A stretch of DNA of 61,383 nt from an uncultured Eubacteriales bacterium. GTDB lineage: Bacteria; Bacillota; Clostridia; Oscillospirales; UBA644. The notes below the pieces were generated by a model. That model was not told where the DNA came from. It worked only from the letters and a program-made list of their open reading frames with translations, and did no database searches. The stretch spans positions 1 to 61,383 of the forward strand of contig URFZ01000014.1 in NCBI GenBank assembly GCA_900547165.1. The letters are read 5' to 3'. Of the stretch, positions 32,552-41,100 are shown piece by piece; within the stretch, counting starts at the first letter, position 1, and each line of letters starts with the position of its first letter. A program made the position numbers and the translations under genes.

Positions 32552-33073
32552 CTATCCCGCGAAAAAGAACCTGTTTTTGTTTATCTGATGAGAAGAAGGC
32601 TCGCCGTCGGCATAGCCGAGCGCAAGATGACCTATGCCCTCATAATCGCCCTCGATGCCGAGTTCTTTAAGGATTTCTTTTCCCTCCGCGGATTCAAACT
32701 CTTCTTTTGCACGGTGGATCCAGCAGGTAGAAAGCCCGAGAGAATGCGCTGCAAGCATCATATTGCCGAGAACGAGGCTGCCGTCGTAAACGTGTGTCGG
32801 AGCGTCCTTTTTTGCAAGCACGACCAAAATGACGGGTGCACCGTAAAATGGGTCCGTGCCGTCTCTGCCCATAACGGCGGCATTCATTTTCATCAAACGG
32901 TCACGCAGTTCGCGGTTTGTTACAGCAATGATTATCGGGCTTTGCCTGTTCATTCCGCTTGCGGCATAAAGTCCCGCGTCCGTAATCTCGGCAATCAGGG
33001 ACTTCTCGACAGGATCGGACTTGAATTTTCTGACGCTGTGTCTGGTCTTTATATTTTTGATTACTTCATTCAT
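32552..33073 (-). CDS. Nitroreductase family protein
   Basis: A 173-residue FMN-dependent oxidoreductase. TRHSVRKFKSDPV is the FMN-binding start of the family, AASGMNRQSP the next conserved segment, and GLSTCWIHRAKEEF plus the C-terminal GHLALGYADGEP complete it. It probably acts as a homodimer in the cytosol; the natural electron acceptor is unknown. GGAGG precedes ATG 33073. It is a single gene between the polysaccharide block and the divergent cupin gene. Confidence 0.93.
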   Translation of the reverse strand: MNEVIKNIKTRHSVRKFKSDPVEKSLIAEITDAGLYAASGMNRQSPIIIAVTNRELRDRLMKMNAAVMGRDGTDPFYGAPVILVVLAKKDAPTHVYDGSLVLGNMMLAAHSLGLSTCWIHRAKEEFESAEGKEILKELGIEGDYEGIGHLALGYADGEPSSHQINKNRFFFAG

Positions 33074-33172
33074 AAAAGAACCTCCCGTAATTTTTTTTAC
33101 AGTCCGAGTATATCACATTTTGCAGGAAAATACAATATATTTTCGGGATTTCGGAAAACACGGGCAAAAAAG

Positions 33173-33201
33173 TTGAATTTTACGGGAAGTTGTGTTATAC
33201 T
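33173..33201 (+). promoter_or_regulatory. Promoter of the cupin gene
   Basis: TTGAAT (33173-33178) and TATACT (33196-33201), 17-base spacer. Confidence 0.7.
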
Positions 33202-33234
33202 AAATAAAAAGAGCCGAAAGGACGGTTTTGAAAT

Positions 33235-33591
33235 ATGGAATTCACGGTAAACAATAAGGCAAAAGAGTTTATGAAGAATATCCCGAAAGCGGAAGTTGTG
33301 ACGCTCAAAGAACAGGTAGCGTATCAGGACGGACAGGTTGTGAGCAAGACGCTTGCGCAGAATGACGCTCTCAGCGTGACGCTCTTTTCGTTTGATAAAG
33401 GCGAAGAGATAAGCGCACACACGGCGGCGGGAGACGCGTTTGTAACCTGCCTTGACGGCACGGGAAAAATAACGATAGACGGCAACGAATATCTGCTGAC
33501 CGAGGGGCAGTCCATCGTTATGCCCGTCGGTCACCCTCACGCAGTATACGGAGAAGAAAAATTCAAAATGTTGCTTTTTGTTGTGAAGTAA
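33235..33591 (+). CDS. Cupin-domain protein
   Basis: 118 residues forming one small beta-barrel. Cupin motif 1 is degenerate: EEISAHTAAGDAFVTCLDG has a single clear metal-ligand His, and motif 2 (PVGHPHAV) has His residues at the expected places. This AraC-independent, stand-alone cupin type is widespread in anaerobes and has no established substrate. GAAAGGACGG precedes ATG 33235. A promoter and a clean terminator make it monocistronic. Confidence 0.88.
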   Translation: MEFTVNNKAKEFMKNIPKAEVVTLKEQVAYQDGQVVSKTLAQNDALSVTLFSFDKGEEISAHTAAGDAFVTCLDGTGKITIDGNEYLLTEGQSIVMPVGHPHAVYGEEKFKMLLFVVK

Positions 33592-33596
33592 ATTAT

Positions 33597-33624
33597 GTGC
33601 CGTCTGTTTAACAGCAGACGGCAC
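33597..33624 (+). terminator. Intrinsic terminator after the cupin gene
   Basis: A perfect 10-bp stem (GTGCCGTCTG / CAGACGGCAC), 8-base loop, followed by a short T-rich tail. Confidence 0.7.
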
Positions 33625-33722
33625 GTCTTTGTCATCAGATGTTAAAAATACACATAAAACGACGGTTTTATTTCCGAATATTGAAAAAAACCGATAAAAC
33701 AATTTTTTCACAAATAAAAGTA

Positions 33723-33751
33723 TTGACAAACCGAGTATTGCGTGGTATAAT
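33723..33751 (+). promoter_or_regulatory. Promoter of tRNA-Leu
   Basis: Consensus TTGACA (33723-33728) and TATAAT (33746-33751) with a 17-base spacer, the strongest-looking promoter in the window. Confidence 0.9.
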
Positions 33752-33773
33752 AGGCAAGCACAACAGAAGAAAC

Positions 33774-33859
33774 GCGGGCGTGTCGGAATTGGCAGACGAG
33801 CAAGACTAAGGATCTTGTGTGCCTAGCACGTATGGGTTCAAGTCCCATCGTCCGCACCA
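33774..33859 (+). tRNA. tRNA-Leu (anticodon AAG)
   Basis: An 86-nt tRNA with a long variable arm (class II). The acceptor stem GCGGGCG pairs with CGTCCGC (one G-U), the anticodon stem CAAGA/TCTTG encloses loop CTAAGGA giving anticodon AAG, the T arm is ATGGG-TTCAAGT-CCCAT and the CCA end is encoded. It reads CUU (and CUC) leucine codons. It has its own strong promoter and terminator. Confidence 0.93.
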
Positions 33860-33903
33860 AAAGAAACGATGTTTTCGACAGAAAACCATCGTTTCTTTTT
33901 TGT
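33860..33903 (+). terminator. Intrinsic terminator after tRNA-Leu
   Basis: A long hairpin with arms AAAGAAACGAT..GTTTTC and GAAAAC.ATCGTTTCTTT (one bulged base) ending in a T run. Confidence 0.75.
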
Positions 33904-34020
33904 TTTCTTCACTTTTTTCTTCCCGTTCTTCTTTTTTCTCCATACTCGGCGTTTCCGTATGTAACAGCAAAGCAGATTTTAAGCCAAAATCGGTTGTCTG
34001 CGAAAAAAAAGTAATAATAC

Positions 34021-34063
34021 AAAAAAGTCCTGTCCGATAAAGAATGTCGGACAGGACTTTTTT
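34021..34063. terminator. Intrinsic terminator after folD
   Basis: A perfect 17-bp stem (AAAAAAGTCCTGTCCGA / TCGGACAGGACTTTTTT) with a 9-base loop; A and T runs allow use in either direction. It lies 12 bases beyond the folD stop. Confidence 0.88.
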
Positions 34064-34075
34064 ATTTCTGTTGAA

Positions 34076-34930
34076 TTATTCGATACCGTTTGCGAGTTTT
34101 GCGGCTTTGACCGTGTTTTTAAGAAGCATGGTCACGGTCATGGGACCTACGCCGCCGGGGACGGGCGTTATATATGCCGCGACGGGTTCGGCGGACGCGA
34201 AATCAACGTCGCCGCAGAGTTTGCCCTCGGCGTTGCGGTTCATACCCACGTCAATGACAACTGCACCCGGTTTTATCATATCGCCGTTAACAAATCCCGC
34301 TTTGCCCACAGCGACAACGAGAATATCGGCGCCTCGCGTAAACGACGCGATGTCTTTTGTCTTTGAGTGGCAGACGGTGACCGTGCCGTTTTCTTTGAGC
34401 AGCAGCATTGCCTGCGGTTTGCCCACGATGTTGCTGCGGCCGATAACGACGCAGTTTTTGCCCGCAATCTCCGTGCCCGTGGATTTGATAAGTTCGATAA
34501 CGCCTGCGGGGGTGCAGGGCACAAAATCAAAGTCCCCTATCATAATTTTTCCGACGTTATAGGGGTGGAAAGCGTCCACGTCCTTGTCGGGGCTTATGGT
34601 TTCGGAGATTTTCCGATAGTCGAGATGCGGCGGTATCGGGGCTTGAAGCAGAACGCCGCTGATATTTTTATCGGCGTTCAGTTTTGCGATAAGGTCAAGA
34701 AGCGTTTTTTCGTCGGTATCTGCGGGAAGCAGATATTCTTCCGAATAAATGCCGACCTGCGCGCAGGCCTTTTTCTTGTTGTTGACATAGACCTTCGAGG
34801 CGGGATCGTCGCCGACGAGTATTACCGCAAGTCCCGGCGTTACGCCTTTTTCTTTGAGCGCGGCAACTTCACGCGCGATATTTTCTTTTATGCTTTGCGC
34901 AAGCGCTTTTCCGTCAATTATTTTCGCCAT
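34076..34930 (-). CDS. folD: Bifunctional methylenetetrahydrofolate dehydrogenase / methenyltetrahydrofolate cyclohydrolase
   Basis: Interconverts 5,10-methylene-, methenyl- and 10-formyl-THF. 284 residues, normal length. The N-terminal catalytic domain has VYVNNKKKACAQVGI (the catalytic Lys) and LLQAPIPPH; the NADP site follows VVIGRSNIVGKPQAM, and PVPGGVGPMTVTML is the C-terminal signature. The start overlaps the lgt stop by 17 bases, so the two genes are coupled and share the lgt promoter. Confidence 0.97.
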   Translation of the reverse strand: MAKIIDGKALAQSIKENIAREVAALKEKGVTPGLAVILVGDDPASKVYVNNKKKACAQVGIYSEEYLLPADTDEKTLLDLIAKLNADKNISGVLLQAPIPPHLDYRKISETISPDKDVDAFHPYNVGKIMIGDFDFVPCTPAGVIELIKSTGTEIAGKNCVVIGRSNIVGKPQAMLLLKENGTVTVCHSKTKDIASFTRGADILVVAVGKAGFVNGDMIKPGAVVIDVGMNRNAEGKLCGDVDFASAEPVAAYITPVPGGVGPMTVTMLLKNTVKAAKLANGIE

Positions 34931-35912
34931 GGTCTTCGGTATTTCCTTCCGTTTTTACTTCCCTGTTTTGTTCTTCGGTCTCGGGTTCTTCAACCGTTTC
35001 TATCTCGGTGATTTCTTCTATCACGGTCTCTTCGTCGGAAACGGGTTCTTCAACGGTTACGGTCACAAGCTCCTCCGTCTTTTCGGCTTTCTTTGCGGAG
35101 CCCTTTCTTTCAAACACGCCCTTGCGCGCAAGAATGAAAAGAACGATACCGACAACGAAAAGAGCGGCGGCGAGCACCTGCGAAACACGGATATTCGTCG
35201 AGCCGATATAGAGGCTGTCCGTGCGAAGTCCCTCCACTATCGCACGCTCCGCACCGTACCATGCAAGGTAACCGAAAAAGACTTCGCCGTAATGCTTCTG
35301 CCACTTGCGGGCGAAGATATAAAGCAGAACAAAGCCCAATATGCACCAAAGGCTTTCATAAAAGAACGTCGGATGAACGGGTGCGGCGCCGTTGATGGAC
35401 ATACCCCATGGCAGGTCGGTTTCCGTGCCGTGGGCTTCGCAGTTGACAAAGTTGCCCCAGCGACCTATACCCTGTCCTATCAGCAGCCCCAAGGAGCAGA
35501 CATCGAACATATTGAGAAAATTTATCTTTTTGACTTTGCAGAGTATTGCGGCGACGATAACGGCGGCGATAACGCCTCCGTAAATGGCAAGCCCTCCGTC
35601 GCGGACGTTCACCATTTTGGAGAAGCTCAGCGAGCCGTCGGCGTTGCGAAATTCGTCGAGCGCAAAAATAATATAATACAGTCTCGCGCCGATAAGCGCG
35701 CACGGAATGCCCCAGAGCGCGGCGTCGAGCAGGTTGTCGGTTTTCAGACCGACGCGGCGGCTGTAACGGCACGCAAAGATAACGGCAAGCAGCATACCCG
35801 CGGTTATCAGCACGGCGTACCAGTAAATATCAATGTTTCCTATCGAAAACGCGACGCGGTCAAGGTTGAAAGGTCCTATCCCGAGTTTTTCGAAAGCGAC
35901 TTGGTTTTTCAT
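34914..35912 (-). CDS. lgt: Prolipoprotein diacylglyceryl transferase
   Basis: Attaches diacylglycerol to the lipobox Cys of prelipoproteins in the membrane. Seven membrane spans occupy residues ~20-260. The Lgt signature is present as GQGIGRWGNFVNCEAHG, with the upstream YGGVIAAVIV span and the YGAERAIVEGLRTD segment. Total length is 332 residues, longer than a minimal Lgt, because of an acidic C-terminal tail of ~65 residues (VEEPVSDEETVIEEITEIE...). Such tails occur in clostridial Lgt proteins and have no known role. GGGAGG precedes ATG 35912. Confidence 0.96.
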   Translation of the reverse strand: MKNQVAFEKLGIGPFNLDRVAFSIGNIDIYWYAVLITAGMLLAVIFACRYSRRVGLKTDNLLDAALWGIPCALIGARLYYIIFALDEFRNADGSLSFSKMVNVRDGGLAIYGGVIAAVIVAAILCKVKKINFLNMFDVCSLGLLIGQGIGRWGNFVNCEAHGTETDLPWGMSINGAAPVHPTFFYESLWCILGFVLLYIFARKWQKHYGEVFFGYLAWYGAERAIVEGLRTDSLYIGSTNIRVSQVLAAALFVVGIVLFILARKGVFERKGSAKKAEKTEELVTVTVEEPVSDEETVIEEITEIETVEEPETEEQNREVKTEGNTEDHGENN

Positions 35913-35939
35913 AAATGCCTCCCTGAAAGATATATCAGT

Positions 35940-35968
35940 ATAATACCATTCGGAAGCGCGGATGTCAA
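35940..35968 (-). promoter_or_regulatory. Promoter of the lgt-folD operon
   Basis: Minus-strand TTGACA (35963-35968) and TATTAT (35940-35945), 17-base spacer. Confidence 0.8.
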
Positions 35969-35990
35969 GTTCCGAGCGGAAAAATTGCGT

Positions 35991-38093
35991 TTATTTCTTC
36001 ATATATATTTCGACGGAATGGTGTTTGCCGTCAAGAACGGCGAAATCCGCAAGCACCCCGTCAACGAAAAGTTCGGAACGCGGCGAAAAATCGGCGGTAA
36101 CGGAAAACGAGGTATTTTCAACGAGCAATTCAAACGCAAAGCCGAGACGGAAGATATCGGGCGGCGGAGAAAAGAAAACGCGGTCGCCGCGGCGTGTTAT
36201 TCCGAGCACGTTTTCGTAGACACAACGCAGATACCAGCCCGCGGAGCCTGTATACCACGTCCAACCGCCCATGCCGTAATGTGCGCGGTTTGTGTAAACG
36301 TCGGCGGCAAGCACATACGGTTCTTTGCGATACCGCTCAACGTTTTCAACGCTCATCGTGTGAGCGACGGGGTTCAGCAGACGCAGAATGTCATACGCTT
36401 CGCGGTTTCTGCCCACGGAGAACAAAGCACGGCAGAACCACACGGCGGCGTGGGTATACTGCCCGCCGTTTTCGCGGACGCCGGGAATATATGCGCCGAT
36501 ATAACCGGGATTGTTTTCGCCGCCCGTAAACGGAGGGTCGAAAAGGCGGACAATGCCGTTTTCCTTGTCAACAAGCCGTTCAAGTGCGGAGTTCAGCGCG
36601 GTTTCGACGCGGGAGCGGTCAAGACTGCCGCAGAGCGCCGCAAAAGACTGAACGAGAATATCTATCGAACAGCCGTCTTTGCCGACGGGCGTTCCGTCGT
36701 CGTAAAATCCTCGGATATAATGAGTTCCGTTCCACGCGTGGGTCTCAACCGCTCTGGCAAGAGAAACTGCGTTTTGCAGACAAAACGAAACGGTTTTGTC
36801 ATCGCCCGTTTTCTCTGCGACGGCGGAAAAATCACGGAGAACAAGTGCGGCGAAAAGAGTTGTCCACACGCTCTCCCCTTTTCCCTCGCGACCGACGGCG
36901 TTCATTCCGTCGTTCCAATCGCCCGTTCCGAACAGGATAAGCCCGTGTTCGCCGATTTTCAATGCGGCGTGCAGACAGGCAAGGCAATGTTCGTAAACGG
37001 TCGCACAGACATTCGACGGCGCGTAGGTCGCAAAGCGTTCGTATTCGCCGTCCGCAAGAGGCTGACCGTGAACGAACGGTATATTTTCGGAAAGAAATGC
37101 GGTGTCTTCCGTCAGCCGCACATACAGGCAAACGGCGTGCGCAAGCCACAAAAGGTCGTCGCCGCAGCGTGTCCGAACGCCGAGTTTTTCGCCGTTTTTG
37201 CCGTCGTGCCACCAATGCAGCACGTCGCCGCCTTCAAACTGCGCCGCGCAGGCTTTATTTATCATTTCACGGAGTGCGGACGGTTCAAACATGGCAAGAC
37301 TTTCGGCGTCCTGCAACTGGTCGCGGAAGCCGAACGCACCGCCGCATTGATAAAGAGAGGTGCGGGCAAGCATACGGCAGATACGAACCTGATATTCGAG
37401 GAACGTCGATACAAAATACGAAAGACGTTTGTCGTCAAGCATCAGGCGAAGATGTCCGAAATCGTCGAAACGGTCGCGGACAAGCGAAAACTCACGTTCG
37501 CAGTCTTCAAAAGTCGAAAGAGAAGAAACAAGCCGTTTCGCTTCATCTTTTCCGTCCGCACCGCCGAGCAGAAAATACGCCTTGCCGCAGGATTTTTCGG
37601 GTACTGCAAGAGTTACCCCGCCGTCGCAGACCGAGCCGCCGACGGTCCACAGCACGGCGCGTTTATCCGTGCGCAGAACGTTTTCGTATTCGATATGGTC
37701 GGCATAAAGGTGTCTGCGAACGCCCAAACGGTCGTCGCTGCCGAGAATTATTCGAGGAAAGAACGCGACGGCGGCGGGGCGGGACATAGGATTTTTTATG
37801 CTTATGCGAATGATTTTTACACGTTTTTCGACAGGCACGAAAACAGTAATTTCGCTTTCGATTTCCGCGGCAAGCGAACGATAAACGCTTCTTCCGCGCA
37901 GGTGAAGAACGCTTGCGCCGAAGCAGAGGTCATACGTTTTTTCGTTCACGGCAAGCAGCAGTTGTTCGCCGCCGACGGCAAACACGGTGTCGTTCAGCCA
38001 CGGCGTCAACTTTTCGAGTTGGGAGTTTCCGTCCGCCGTATAGCCGAGAGACCTGTCGGTCAGAACGGTCGAAAAAAGTCCGTTGCTCAGCAC
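35991..38093 (-). CDS. GH94 phosphorylase part of a cyclic beta-glucan synthase-like protein (downstream of an in-frame stop)
   Basis: 700 residues when read from GTG 38093. It carries the GH94 (cellobiose/chitobiose-phosphorylase-like) domain: LYQCGGAFGFRDQLQDA, GDVLHWWH, GTGDWNDGMN with the catalytic Asp, and GENNPGYIGAYIPGVRENGG followed by QYTHAAVW. In NdvB-type synthases this domain sets chain length by phosphorolysis. It is in exactly the same frame as the large gene upstream; codons between the TAA at 38181-38183 and 38093 read on smoothly (LFKTGVGGFVKGGFG, then IAPWANV), the normal linker of the full enzyme. The GTG has no convincing ribosome-binding site. So this is most likely the 3' part of one gene split by a nonsense codon. 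Confidence 0.8.
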   Translation of the reverse strand: MLSNGLFSTVLTDRSLGYTADGNSQLEKLTPWLNDTVFAVGGEQLLLAVNEKTYDLCFGASVLHLRGRSVYRSLAAEIESEITVFVPVEKRVKIIRISIKNPMSRPAAVAFFPRIILGSDDRLGVRRHLYADHIEYENVLRTDKRAVLWTVGGSVCDGGVTLAVPEKSCGKAYFLLGGADGKDEAKRLVSSLSTFEDCEREFSLVRDRFDDFGHLRLMLDDKRLSYFVSTFLEYQVRICRMLARTSLYQCGGAFGFRDQLQDAESLAMFEPSALREMINKACAAQFEGGDVLHWWHDGKNGEKLGVRTRCGDDLLWLAHAVCLYVRLTEDTAFLSENIPFVHGQPLADGEYERFATYAPSNVCATVYEHCLACLHAALKIGEHGLILFGTGDWNDGMNAVGREGKGESVWTTLFAALVLRDFSAVAEKTGDDKTVSFCLQNAVSLARAVETHAWNGTHYIRGFYDDGTPVGKDGCSIDILVQSFAALCGSLDRSRVETALNSALERLVDKENGIVRLFDPPFTGGENNPGYIGAYIPGVRENGGQYTHAAVWFCRALFSVGRNREAYDILRLLNPVAHTMSVENVERYRKEPYVLAADVYTNRAHYGMGGWTWYTGSAGWYLRCVYENVLGITRRGDRVFFSPPPDIFRLGFAFELLVENTSFSVTADFSPRSELFVDGVLADFAVLDGKHHSVEIYMKK

Positions 38094-38180
38094 ATTTGCC
38101 CACGGCGCGATATTCGCTTTTTTGATATCGTCCGAGCCGAAACCGCCTTTTACAAAACCGCCGACACCCGTCTTGAAAAG

Positions 38181-41100
38181 TTATTCGACGGGCAAAGGTT
38201 CAACAGCGAAACGTCGTGGGCGCATATACGGCGCAACATCGAGAATGCGGCGACCGTTTTTCAGGTCTGCGACAAGATAAGAAGTCGCCGCAAGCGTAGA
38301 ATAAAACGGATAATTTGCGTCACAAACGATAAATACCCCGCCCCGACACCCGTCAAGATAAGAATATGAATTTGAGATAAAGTCCTTTAACCGACGGCTG
38401 ACCGCAGGCGAATAAACGGACGGCTCAAAACAGTAAACAACAAGTTCGCACATCGCACCGAGACTGCGCAGAAATGCAAAAACGGAAATATACATCTCCC
38501 CGTCGGTCACGGTGGTGTCATCGACGCAGACAAAGAACCTGCGAAGATCGTCGCTTATGCCGTAACGGAACAGCGCGTCGGCTTTCAGGCACGCGGCGAG
38601 AGGTCTCGGCTTTGCGTCGCAGACAAATGCGGCGCAGAGATCGTCAAACACGCGAAGTCCCGCCTTGTCGATTCCACGCGCACGCAGCACGGCGGCACGG
38701 TAGACCTCGGCGGCTTTTCTCACGTCGCCGTATTTTTTCTTTTCGATACATCTCAAAGCGGATACGGCTTCCCTGTCGTTTTCGCCGACGGCAAGCGGAA
38801 CAAAGACGCTTGCGGTACCGCCCGCACGAACAGTAAAAGTGTATTTCAGCGCAACGCACGGGCTTACGGCGCCGTCCGTGACGGAATTGAAATCCGTGTT
38901 AAAAACATTTTCAAAAGGATTTTCGGTCTGTGAGGAAAGCGTCTCGAAGCGGCAGAGCGAAAAACCGTCGCTTTTGTCAAGTCCGACGGCAAGTCGAAGC
39001 GTCTTTTCGCTCGGCGTGCGTTTTCTGCGGCGGCAGACAAGAACTCCGTCCGTCACATCAAACTCGATAAACAGAGCCGAATACAACGGGTGACTTTTTT
39101 CTTCCTCAAAGCCGCACAAAGTCGGTTCAAAGAAGAATATCAACTCCTCTTTCCGCTCAAATCTGTCGTTATTGCGGACGGCAATCTCCACCGCAACGCC
39201 GCTCATCTCACAGTCGCAGCAGACGGAAAAGCGTCCCTCAAAACCGCCGTCACGGCAGGTGTAACAGATTTCGCCGCCGTCCGAGTGCATATACTTCGAA
39301 GTCTTTTCTCCTGCAATCGGGAAGCGTGAAAAGGAGGTCGTTTTCGTTCCGTTTTTACGCAGAACGACAAGCCCTGCGGGACGGTTGAGCGACGGGCGGC
39401 GGGTTATATCGACACCTCGTGCGCTCAAAAAACTTTCGCCCGAATCCACACCGAAAAAGACCGTATCTTTGCCGAAAACGGCACGCACTTCGCCTTTCGG
39501 GGCAGGCGGAACGAAAAGCGATTCTTCCGTTTTTGTCGGGCGGGTCGTATCGGGAGCGGAGACAAACGCATTTTCATATCTGCGGGCGAAAAACGGCGGC
39601 GCGTTTTTGAGCATATCGGAAAAAGCGGAAATACGGGTATCGAAAAATGTTTTTTGAATGATATTATCGCAAAGGTATCCGACAATCGAAAGAAAAGACA
39701 TTCCGATATGGTGCGACATATAACTTTTGACGGTTTTGGGTTCGCCGTCCGTAAAATCGACAGCCTCGTAAAATCCGTAATCGCCGTATACGCCGAGTTT
39801 TTTCAGTTTTTCGAGATTTTTCAGCGCAGCGGGAGCGTCAAACGGCAGAGCGAGGAGCGTCGAATAGGGGGACACGACTTTGCGCGAATAAGCGGCGGGG
39901 TCAACGGCGCACGACTTAATACCGAACGCCTGATATTGGTAATTAAGCAATTTGTCGAAAGCGTAATATTGACTTTCGGAAACGCCCCACACGCCGCCGA
40001 ACTTTGTTTTTTTCTGCAATTCAACGCAACGGGCAAGCGCCGCATCGTCGAATGTAAGCGGATAAGTCGGCAAAAAAATCGTCGGCAAAAGATATTCGAA
40101 CATCGTACCCGACCATGAGCGGGCATACAATACCCCGTCGGACGAAAACGCGGCGCGGTCAAGCGCTCTCCAAGCGGAATACGGGACTTGACCGGTTGCG
40201 ACGGCGTAAAAGACCGTCAGACGAATCTCACTTTCATAAAAATCGTAATGCGACGGCGAAAAAGAGCCGTTTTCGGCATTGAAACCGATATAAAAAAGCC
40301 CCGTGTCGCGGTCGAAAAGAAACGCAAGGTCAATGGACGAAAGAAGGCTCTCTATTCGGTAAACGAGCATATCCGATGCGGGAGAAAGGCGGCGAAGTCC
40401 TGCCGCAAGAGTATAAAGGCAAACCGCAAGATTGCCGTTATCGACGGTTGAAACAAAGCGCGGAGAAAGCGGTTTGAGCGTGCGTGTGTCGTACCAATTC
40501 AAAATCTGTCCGTCGTATTTTTCGAGTTTTTCGAGCGTTGAAACGGTCTCGGAAACACGCATAAGAAGTTCGTCGGCGTCGATAAATCCGAGTTTTTCCG
40601 CTCCGAGACAGGACAGCAGATACATTCCGATATTTGTAGGAGATGTTCGTTCCGCAACGGCGGAAAGCGGCTCGACGCGCAGATTGTCGGGCGGCAGAAA
40701 ATTTGTTTCGGCTGTTACCGTATCGCGAAAGAAAGTCCACATCTTTTCCGCTTCCGCACGCAGTTCATCGGTATTTTCAACGGGTGGAATTTTCCGTTCC
40801 GCAGAAGCGACAAGGGCAAGCGGAATACCGAGCAGCCACAAAACGCCGAGCGGCAGAGACGCAAGAGAAAAGAACAAAAACACGCCGACATACTGCGCCC
40901 GCATTTCAAGAAAATACTTACCCTTTCCTATGTCGAGCGCGTCCACGGCGGACGAGGTTTTCCATTCGAGCAGTTTTTTGCGTGTCACAAGTCGCGTCAG
41001 CGCGCGCACGGCGGCGTCGGCTTTTGTCAGTGCTTCAAACGGAAGCCACGCAAGCGAAAAAAGGCATTGCAAAAAATTTGATGTCGCGGCACAGAGTTTG

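Noticed and set aside
34854..38369. Plus-strand open frame of 1171 codons
   Set aside because: It is antisense to lgt and the glucan-synthase-like gene, whose minus-strand frames show clear protein motifs. The plus-strand translation has no recognisable domain; GC-skewed codon use keeps the opposite frame open.
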